Shown here: positions 55,871-62,773 of the stretch, piece after piece
How positions within the stretch are numbered: the first letter of the stretch is position 1
How the letters are laid out: every line of letters starts with the position of its first letter
Source of the DNA: Bacteriovoracaceae bacterium
GTDB lineage: Bacteria; Bdellovibrionota; Bacteriovoracia; Bacteriovoracales; Bacteriovoracaceae
Direction: 5' to 3'
Assembly (NCBI GenBank): GCA_947450475.1
Contig: CANFVK010000002.1
Span: 496,001-560,000 of the forward strand
DNA length: 64,000 bases
Notes under the pieces: generated by a model
What the model was told of the DNA's origin: nothing
What the model saw: only the letters and a program-made list of their open reading frames with translations
The model's database searches: none
Program-made: the position numbers and the translations under genes

Positions 55871-57208
55871 TTAAGATTCAAGCCTAATGACTTCAATGAT
55901 GGTCTCCCCTGGTCTTCGAATAGCATTTCCCTCAATCTTAGTTAAGTAACAATTCGTTTGCAAATAAAAAGCAAGTGCCAAGTAGGCAAGCCCCCAAGTG
56001 AAGTGCTGATCGCAGGCCCCTTCCCACAATTTGTCAGTCAAAAACATGCATGAGCCTTTGCAAATCTGCACGACTGGACACTGAACACACTCTTGGCGTT
56101 GGCTGAAATGAAAAGCCGTGTTGAGTTTTACGTCATGAAACTGATCGATATGGCCAATTTTATGCCCACCTTTAGCTGTGACGTTTTGACAGGTCAAAAC
56201 ATTGCCATCTATATCAACCGCTATTGAAGTTGGAAGATCCATTGAGCATTTCTGACCAACTCCACTTGAGGAACGATTGGTTCTAAGTGATTCAAAAAAA
56301 TCGTGCAATATTACATCAACTTTTCCAACACCTAGTTCAAATGGATATTGCTTGAGCATATCTGCAAAAATATCATTAACAAGTTCTCTTCTCAAAAGAG
56401 GATTGGCCACGTAGTTCATACCTGCAGAATCATAAGGCGTAGCGAGATCATGGGTTAATACTACTAACTTGGGATCAACCCCAAGCTTGTCTGCAATGTA
56501 CTTTCTTATTTTTATAAAAGAATAATTTTTAGGAGATATGGTGGCGTTAAAGGAAATCAACTTAAGTGGGTTTAAGCGATTAAAAAGATGCTTTAAATTA
56601 TCACTTTGAACGGGAATTTCAAAAGGATCTTTGGCCCGATCCTGATTAAAGGTTGGACCATCGTGCGAGACAATAAAATGCAACGCAATTTCCGCAGCTG
56701 CTTCCGTCATTTCTTTAGTGACCAATGAGCCATTCGTAAAAAGAGCTAGCTTAATTTTAGGAAAACGCAAACGCAATGCTCTAGCCAACTTCTCAACCGC
56801 ATCCCAATACAATAACGTTTCCCCCCCCCAAAATTCTAAATGCACACCAGAACCTAATGCATCTGTGCCACCATCGAACCATTGATCGAGTTTCATTAGA
56901 AAACTAGGAACCTTTGCCAAGGTTTCTTGTGCTGTATCTTTTTGCAATGCTCTTTGATTATTTTGACTGCAGTAGGTGCAAGAATAATTGCATGCAAACC
57001 CCATCTGAATTTTTATTTTTTGAAGATTCTTTACTTTGCCGACAGGAGAAGTTGGACTAACTTTTTCAACTTCCTTGTAATCTAAAGCCTCTGGGACAAT
57101 TAGGTCTTCACCATTGTCTTTCCAGAATAATTTAGATGAATAAGGATCATAGACTGCGATTCTTGTCCCCTGAGTATCTGTTAAATGTAAATTATATTTT
57201 GTATGCAT
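55871..57208 (-). CDS. Radical SAM/SPASM protein
   Basis: 445 residues. After about 65 residues (VYDPYSSKLFWKDNGEDLIV, perhaps a peptide-recognition region) comes the radical SAM barrel with CNYSCTYC (C73, C77, C80) binding the 4Fe-4S cluster, and LEFWGGETLLYW as the SAM GGE motif. A C-terminal SPASM domain follows: GQKCSMDLPTSIAVDIDG, NVLTCQNVTAKGG and CVQCPVVQICKGSCMF with a final C in EGACDQHF, enough for two auxiliary clusters. Such proteins modify ribosomal peptides or serve as anaerobic sulfatase-maturase-like enzymes. Substrate unknown. It is 18 bases downstream of a second radical SAM gene. Confidence 0.87.
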   Translation of the reverse strand: MHTKYNLHLTDTQGTRIAVYDPYSSKLFWKDNGEDLIVPEALDYKEVEKVSPTSPVGKVKNLQKIKIQMGFACNYSCTYCSQNNQRALQKDTAQETLAKVPSFLMKLDQWFDGGTDALGSGVHLEFWGGETLLYWDAVEKLARALRLRFPKIKLALFTNGSLVTKEMTEAAAEIALHFIVSHDGPTFNQDRAKDPFEIPVQSDNLKHLFNRLNPLKLISFNATISPKNYSFIKIRKYIADKLGVDPKLVVLTHDLATPYDSAGMNYVANPLLRRELVNDIFADMLKQYPFELGVGKVDVILHDFFESLRTNRSSSGVGQKCSMDLPTSIAVDIDGNVLTCQNVTAKGGHKIGHIDQFHDVKLNTAFHFSQRQECVQCPVVQICKGSCMFLTDKLWEGACDQHFTWGLAYLALAFYLQTNCYLTKIEGNAIRRPGETIIEVIRLES

Positions 57209-57226
57209 TTTTTTATTTCACATCTT

Positions 57227-58924
57227 TTAAGATCGTAGAGTTAATTCCTCAAAACTGACTACGTAGTACTCCAATGGCATTCTTCCTTCTAGCTTAAAAG
57301 CTTCTTCAAAGGTGCACTCATTTGTTTTTCTTAGAAAGGACAATAAACCATCCCATCCCCACTCTGTCTCTAAAAATCCAACAAAGGCTTTAGCCTGAGT
57401 ATAATAGGGATTCTTGCTAGGAATATTTTTATCAAGATTCAAAAAAGCTAATGTATGACCGCTAGCTGGTAAAACCTCAAGCTGCTTAAAAAGATTATTT
57501 TTAGCTAACGCATTCTTAAGCATCTCTCTATCAATTCGCTGATCCTGAATCCACTCGCACACTCCCTCAATGAACCAAGCTGGAAGTTGAAGATTCTTCT
57601 GCATAATAAAAAGATGAACCAATTCGTGGATGATTGCAGGTGTTAAGTCACTGCCAAGATGAAAGAGCATTTTTTCACCCACGGTCACTGCTTTCACCCA
57701 ACCTGGAAGATTATACTGACCGCTGGAAGCCGAAAACTCTTCATGAAATTCAGAAATATTAATGACTACGCTTGAAGGAAGTTCCCATAGTCTGCCTTCA
57801 AGGCGAGTGACTTCTTCAGAAATTTTAAGCACCATGGGCTCAATTTTTTGAATTTCAATCATTGATATTACGTCAATTTTCTTAAACCTTTTAAAATAAA
57901 CGGGACGAAAAAGAAAGTTGCACCAATCTCTAAAAAAATTGCAACTCACTTCAGTATCGGCTTCTAAGCCGACGTGATATTGAACCTGCTCTATCGCTGT
58001 TCCAAAGCACTGGTCTTTAATTGAACAATTATCACACTTTTCCTCATTGCTTTTCTTCGCTCTTTCGGTGACGTTAGGCCATCCATCTTGAAGAAAAAAC
58101 GTAACTAAATCATCAATCATTAAAGTTTCTTTCTTGGTTTCACTTAATATCGGAAAATACACAGTGCCATCAATATTCACATCAATCGAAAACTGATCTT
58201 TTAATTGATCAGATCTTTTAATAAATTTTTCATGACGTTTAACGACTCTTTCCCATGGACCACTTATTCTAATGCCTTTGCTTAAGGCATAATAAAAAAC
58301 TTCACGATATCGCTCCATTCCGACATTATGGGATATCATGTCTAGATTATAAAATTGATCGAGATAGATTTTTTTTATGCCATACTTTTCTGCGATATCC
58401 ACAATACCCAAAAGGTGCTGATAATTAGAGGGCATCATGTAAGAGTTAATTTGAGCTTGGCAATTATGCTTTTTTATTAACTCAAGAGCTGGAACAACCA
58501 TATGGAAGGTCCCTTTGCCTTTGTGAGTTGGACGAGACAAATTATGGATATCCTCTTCACCATCTACACTAATATGAATTTCAACATCGTACTCTTTAAA
58601 AAAGAGAACATCTTCTTCCTTTAAAAGACTACCGTTGGTATTAACAATCCAGTTTAATTTTATTCCTTTAGAAAATTTACCATAACGAACCAGCCCTTCC
58701 TTGATGACTTTCTTATTGGCCAAAGTCTCTCCACCATAAATGGAGATCATCGTCTCGTCGTGATTGCTGTTGTTTAGGACTTGCAAGTATTGATCAAGAG
58801 TTTTATTAAAAACTTCTTGGCCCATAACTCTACTTGGAAGATTATTTTCACCTAGCTCAAACACATGGCAGTTTGGGCACTTAAAATTGCATAAATTCGA
58901 TACGTGAATCCTTAGCCAATCCAT
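57227..58924 (-). CDS. Radical SAM/SPASM protein fused to an HExxH metalloprotease-like domain
   Basis: 565 residues. The N-terminus is a radical SAM domain: HVSNLCNFKCPNCHVFELG (C12, C16, C19), ISIYGGETLANK, NWIVNTNGSLL, EIHISVDGEEDIHNLSRPT. A SPASM-like Cys set follows at about 296-335 (EKCDNCSIKDQCFG, VSCNFFRDWC). From about 345 on there is a different domain holding PAIIHELVHLFIMQ and PAWFIEGVCEW: HELVH at 433-437 and Glu453, the gluzincin pattern HExxH-x(15)-E, like peptidase MA-type proteins. One polypeptide could thus modify and cut a peptide. Fusion within one frame is clear. The substrate is unknown. Confidence 0.85.
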   Translation of the reverse strand: MDWLRIHVSNLCNFKCPNCHVFELGENNLPSRVMGQEVFNKTLDQYLQVLNNSNHDETMISIYGGETLANKKVIKEGLVRYGKFSKGIKLNWIVNTNGSLLKEEDVLFFKEYDVEIHISVDGEEDIHNLSRPTHKGKGTFHMVVPALELIKKHNCQAQINSYMMPSNYQHLLGIVDIAEKYGIKKIYLDQFYNLDMISHNVGMERYREVFYYALSKGIRISGPWERVVKRHEKFIKRSDQLKDQFSIDVNIDGTVYFPILSETKKETLMIDDLVTFFLQDGWPNVTERAKKSNEEKCDNCSIKDQCFGTAIEQVQYHVGLEADTEVSCNFFRDWCNFLFRPVYFKRFKKIDVISMIEIQKIEPMVLKISEEVTRLEGRLWELPSSVVINISEFHEEFSASSGQYNLPGWVKAVTVGEKMLFHLGSDLTPAIIHELVHLFIMQKNLQLPAWFIEGVCEWIQDQRIDREMLKNALAKNNLFKQLEVLPASGHTLAFLNLDKNIPSKNPYYTQAKAFVGFLETEWGWDGLLSFLRKTNECTFEEAFKLEGRMPLEYYVVSFEELTLRS

Positions 58925-58996
58925 CTACTATTTACCTACACTGTAGTTCATATTTTACCCTGATGTGCTCTCAAAAACAAACAAACCCAAAAAGGT

Positions 58997-59854
58997 TTAA
59001 GCTGTCGGCGTGGTTTCAGACTTTTGAGTCCGCAGTGCACTTAAAGTTTGCAGCCCAAAGTAGACTAAAGTGATGAAAAACAAGGCAATGTATCTCGAAT
59101 AAAGCAGTTGCATTGTTCTCAAGTAAATATGAACAAAAGAAATCGAGGACCCGTAGAGCACTTGATGTAAATAGTTTTTAGGTGCTGTTTTAGGATCAGT
59201 GATCATGAGAAAAAGATAAATTAAGCCAATGGCACCAAATTCCGGACCTAGGGCATAAACGGCTTCAGTAGAACTGTGGATTGGAAAAAAAACAAAACAC
59301 CATAAAACGAGACTTAAGACATAGGACACAGAAACGATATAAGTTCGTCCAAGCCATGTGGCGATCATTCCCATAATAGTTACTTGAATCATAGGATAGG
59401 GGGACATCATAAATTCATCTGGCCAAGCACCAAACCAGTGAATTGGAAGGATAATTAGACTAAAAGTAATGGCAAAGTTTGTTGGGTTAAAAATATGCCG
59501 GGTATTATCTTTGCGCAAAAGGTATTTTGAACTAACCGCAATAAATGACAAAAATCCATAAAACCACCAGATGTGGGATTTTAGTAAAACAAGCAATCCC
59601 GCCGTTTCTGTTGCGGCAGAAAAGGCGCGATCAAAAAAATTAATATCTTTATATTTTTCAGAGCGTGAAAACCAAAAATACTCTGTCATGAATCCGACAA
59701 TGTAACCAAAGGCAATCTGTGAAAAGGATCTTTGCAAGTTAAAAACTAGTAACGAAATTAAAACTAGCAGAAAATGACTTCCGCCTAAAAACCAACGCCC
59801 ATCAATATCTCTATTTTTTATTTTATGGAAGAACTTCATCTGAATCATTCTCAT
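58997..59854 (-). CDS. RnfD/NqrB-like integral membrane protein (UnbU-like)
   Basis: 285 residues with eight to nine membrane helices. HIFNPTNFAITFSLIILPIH matches the flavin-site region of NqrB/RnfD (IFNPAAF), and LYLFLMITDPKTAP-type sequence (IYLFLMITDPKTAPKN) matches the late S/TDPxTSP motif. The same fold occurs in UnbU, a protein of unknown role next to UnbV in enediyne clusters; here an UnbV-like gene lies directly upstream with a 32-base overlap. Whether it binds flavin covalently is open: the Thr of NqrB (SGATTAT-type) is not evident. Start ambiguous among ATGs at 59854, 59848 and 59839. Confidence 0.72.
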   Translation of the reverse strand: MRMIQMKFFHKIKNRDIDGRWFLGGSHFLLVLISLLVFNLQRSFSQIAFGYIVGFMTEYFWFSRSEKYKDINFFDRAFSAATETAGLLVLLKSHIWWFYGFLSFIAVSSKYLLRKDNTRHIFNPTNFAITFSLIILPIHWFGAWPDEFMMSPYPMIQVTIMGMIATWLGRTYIVSVSYVLSLVLWCFVFFPIHSSTEAVYALGPEFGAIGLIYLFLMITDPKTAPKNYLHQVLYGSSISFVHIYLRTMQLLYSRYIALFFITLVYFGLQTLSALRTQKSETTPTA

Positions 59855-61643
59855 TTATTTCATTGTATTGATTGATTTCAATTTTTCTATAGCGTTTAGT
59901 TTTTTTAGAGACAGGCCAAAACACATCAACGTAGCTCAACTTGGTCACTTTCCCTAATCCAATATGAACTCTAGAATCATTAAAACCTTTATATCCATTT
60001 GCAGGATACAATTCTCTTAAAATAGAATGATCATTGATCTTCAGTACGACTCTGGCTCCATGAGGGATCGTATTTCCCAAACTATCTTTTAGTGAAAATC
60101 CAATCCAACTGTTGTCATGACTAATTACAGATTCATTGTGCATTAATTTCAGTTTGGCCATAGGGCCAGAGGTAATTACATCCATTTTTCCATCGTTATC
60201 ATAGTCAACTAGAGCAATGCCTCTATTTTCTTCTCGATCATCAAACCCTGCCATTGGTGCAACATCGTAGAATCTTCCATTTTTTTGGATAAATAAACAT
60301 TTTCTTTCAAATGCTGAAATAAATCTCCCCTTAAGCGTTTTTTTAGGTCGATAGAGATCTTTTAAAAAAGTTGGTATTTGTGACACTTCATTTCTTTCAA
60401 ACCACATGGATTTCCCAAGTTCAGGTGACGTAACTTCGGCTGCACGTGATCTTCCATTCATCACAAGTAAATCAACCTCTCCGTCGTTGTCTATGTCTGC
60501 AAACTTTGCTCCCCAAGAAAAACCGCATTTAGCAACGCCTAATTTATTTGAAACATTTTCAAAGGTATTATCATCCTTCTTTTTCCATAACAAATTAAAA
60601 TGTCGATTAAAAGGAGGTTTATAAATATTGGTGACATATAAATCAATCAATCCATCATTGTCATAATCAAAGAATTCAGTATTCATTCCTGCCAGGCCAT
60701 GAACAACCTTCGGGATGTAGGTATTTGTTACATCTTCAAAAACACCATTACCTTTATTTAAGAACATCTCATCATGAGCATAGTCGTTTGCGAAAAAAAT
60801 ATCATTGAGTCCATCGAGGTTTATATCGGCGACTCCTGCATTATGGCTATAGGATTTTGTAATAAAATTGGCTTTTGTTTCAACTTTAAAAGAACTTCCC
60901 ATGTTTTTTAGCAAGTGGTTTTCTCCACCTGTTTGATTGTCATATCGAGTATTGGCCATCCACAAAACATTCGCCCAATCCTCATGTTGACCTGGAAGAA
61001 AATTTGCAAATATTAAATCGAGCTTTCCGTGATTATAAAAATCTGCACCATTAACTCCATTGGGCTTAGAGCAATAGCCATTAAACCATTCTTTTCTCTC
61101 TTTAAAGGTATTATCTTTTTGACCTAGAAATAAACTGTGGCAGCCATAACGGGCCAAGACCAAATCAATCATTCCATCGCCGTTAAAATCTCCCCAAAAA
61201 GCATAACTTGGATCGTATTCCTGATTGAGATTGGCAAGACCATATTTTTTTGCTTCTTCGCTAAAATAAAGTCCATGATGATTAATATACAAAAGGTTTG
61301 GTGATCCTTTACCAGTTGTAATATAAATATCCATAAAGCCATCATGATTTATATCTACAACAGAAGTAGAAGGAGCAATGGGTTCAACCAAAAGTTCGAG
61401 GTCTTCTTTGTTCTTTCTTCCTGTTGAAAAAACATGATGAGTATAATTAACTCCAACATTGTTTGAACGATCGGCAAAATGAATATGTGAAAATGGGGCG
61501 TGATCAAAGCGTTGAGACTCATAAACATTATCAACTTTATCTTTAGGTGCATTATATTTATAAAGATAAACTAATAATAATAATCCTAGAATCAGAATCA
61601 AAATTTTGTAGGTTCTCGTTTGAAAAATACTTATTGAAGACAA
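59823..61643 (-). CDS. FG-GAP propeller protein with ASPIC/UnbV C-terminal domain
   Basis: 606 residues. One N-terminal membrane helix (ILILILGLLLLVYLYKY) anchors an extracytoplasmic propeller with seven FG-GAP/VCBS Ca-binding loops: DINHDGFMDIYIT, DFNGDGMIDLVLA, DFYNHGKLDLIFA, DINLDGLNDIFFA, DYDNDGLIDLYVT, DIDNDGEVDLLVM, DYDNDGKMDVITS. The final 90 residues are an ASPIC/UnbV domain (GNTIPHGARVVLKINDHS, RELYPANGYKGFNDSRVHIG, VDVFWP). TTG start (61641-61643) after GGAGAAG; overlaps the HPr-kinase-like gene by 13 bases. Domain plan matches enediyne-cluster UnbV and the C-terminal half of the 1272-residue fusion at 46623. Confidence 0.85.
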   Translation of the reverse strand: MSSISIFQTRTYKILILILGLLLLVYLYKYNAPKDKVDNVYESQRFDHAPFSHIHFADRSNNVGVNYTHHVFSTGRKNKEDLELLVEPIAPSTSVVDINHDGFMDIYITTGKGSPNLLYINHHGLYFSEEAKKYGLANLNQEYDPSYAFWGDFNGDGMIDLVLARYGCHSLFLGQKDNTFKERKEWFNGYCSKPNGVNGADFYNHGKLDLIFANFLPGQHEDWANVLWMANTRYDNQTGGENHLLKNMGSSFKVETKANFITKSYSHNAGVADINLDGLNDIFFANDYAHDEMFLNKGNGVFEDVTNTYIPKVVHGLAGMNTEFFDYDNDGLIDLYVTNIYKPPFNRHFNLLWKKKDDNTFENVSNKLGVAKCGFSWGAKFADIDNDGEVDLLVMNGRSRAAEVTSPELGKSMWFERNEVSQIPTFLKDLYRPKKTLKGRFISAFERKCLFIQKNGRFYDVAPMAGFDDREENRGIALVDYDNDGKMDVITSGPMAKLKLMHNESVISHDNSWIGFSLKDSLGNTIPHGARVVLKINDHSILRELYPANGYKGFNDSRVHIGLGKVTKLSYVDVFWPVSKKTKRYRKIEINQYNEINENDSDEVLP

Positions 61644-62653
61644 AACTTCTCCAAATATCTTATGATTTCCAGAGCCGTTTTTTGAGGATTGCTACCGGAA
61701 TAAATTTTTACTTTCCTGGCCCTAAGACTCAATATGTAAAACGCGAAAAGTCTTTGAAAAAAAATGCGCGTTTTGATAAAAAAATCGGCAACGCCCATTT
61801 GCCAAAAATATTCAATCACGATGGGTGAGCCTATACCAATAACCCCGTGTTTAAAAAGTCCCTTAAAGGTTTGCAACCAAGTTGATTCTACAATTTTAGA
61901 AGAATCTGAATTATATCTAAACCCCTCAGCTAAAAAGACTTTTTTAAAAATGGTGCCAGTTTCAATCTTAGAATCCAATCCCCTAGTGGAAATAAGGGTT
62001 TTGGTCCCATAAATTTCTCTCTTCATTTCATAAATATTTTGCTCAGGGTTATCTATTGATATTTCAATGGGAATTTCATTCAATCCGATTTTTAGAGGAA
62101 ATGGATGAACGCGACCAAGAGTATCAATCAACGGAATATCATCTGATATCATCTTGACTCTAGGGTCCTTGAGCAATTCGGCCAACAAAGTGCTTTTGCC
62201 CCCTTTTGACGGCATCATGCATACAAACGCATGGCCTTCAAAAGAAATCGCCATGGCATGAAGCTTGTGAAAACCTTTTAGGTCGAGCATTTTTCCGGAG
62301 CGAGATAAAATAATGAGATAAGCCATTTCGTGAATTTTATCAAAATCACATCCTTGGATTAATATGTCGTTTGAGGCAAAATCGATACGAGATCCAGCAC
62401 TTCCGTAATAATCACAATATCTTTTACTATCTTGATCATAACTAATGGCATTGAGAGTTTGCATTACAGCAATCGATTCTAAAGGAATATCTAAGCTAGG
62501 ATTAACTTTCTCAATTTTGATACTTATATCAATGGGCCCGGAAGAAAAATTGCCAGGATTAAGAAAAGACCAAAAATCTTTAGTTAAGATCTCGATTATT
62601 TCAGGCCAGTCTGATTCGATCCGTATTTCAATTCCCGAAATAGACAATTGCAT
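61631..62653 (-). CDS. HPr-kinase-like P-loop protein
   Basis: About 340 residues. I take ATG 62651-62653 (MQLSISGIEIRIESDW); an in-frame TTG at 62677 has no ribosome site. The core is LHAMAISFEGHAFVCMMPSK followed by GGKSTLLAELL (Walker A PSKGGKST at about 148-155), then MISDDIPLIDTLGRVHPFPL, the SDD corresponding to the HprK catalytic/metal acidic pair. This is the stand-alone HprK-like kinase type often found in RiPP clusters, where some phosphorylate a Ser of the precursor; substrate here is unknown. First gene of the leftward operon; the intergenic region upstream holds a palindrome. Confidence 0.78.
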   Translation of the reverse strand: MQLSISGIEIRIESDWPEIIEILTKDFWSFLNPGNFSSGPIDISIKIEKVNPSLDIPLESIAVMQTLNAISYDQDSKRYCDYYGSAGSRIDFASNDILIQGCDFDKIHEMAYLIILSRSGKMLDLKGFHKLHAMAISFEGHAFVCMMPSKGGKSTLLAELLKDPRVKMISDDIPLIDTLGRVHPFPLKIGLNEIPIEISIDNPEQNIYEMKREIYGTKTLISTRGLDSKIETGTIFKKVFLAEGFRYNSDSSKIVESTWLQTFKGLFKHGVIGIGSPIVIEYFWQMGVADFFIKTRIFFQRLFAFYILSLRARKVKIYSGSNPQKTALEIIRYLEKFCLQ

Positions 62654-62710
62654 GCTACTCAAAAAAAGCCTCCCCAAAAGCGGAAAATGCTGAGTTAAAA
62701 TAATAAATTA

Positions 62711-62728
62711 ATAATAGCACACTATTAT
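62711..62728. promoter_or_regulatory. Palindrome ATAATAG-N4-CTATTAT, candidate operator
   Basis: A perfect 7-bp inverted repeat with a CACA spacer lies in the 120-base divergent gap between the HPr-kinase-like gene and the right-hand radical SAM gene. Its size and location fit a dimeric repressor site that could control both. It is AT-only in the arms apart from one G/C pair, so chance is possible. Confidence 0.4.
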
Positions 62729-62737
62729 GGAATATTC

Positions 62738-62767
62738 TTGCTAGTATAAATTTTCGCAATATATAAT
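62738..62767 (+). promoter_or_regulatory. Candidate promoter giving a leaderless mRNA
   Basis: TTGCTA (62738-62743), an 18-base spacer and a perfect TATAAT (62762-62767) precede the ATG at 62774 by 6 bases, so transcription should begin at or next to the start codon. There is no Shine-Dalgarno sequence before that ATG. A second TATAAA at 62745 lacks a -35. Confidence 0.4.
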
Positions 62768-62773
62768 ATCGCC

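Noticed and set aside
58983..58998. Small hairpin AAACC/GGTTT with T-rich tail after the UnbU-like gene
   Set aside because: Only five pairs and overlapping the stop codon; too weak to call a terminator, and the downstream radical SAM gene seems part of the same operon.
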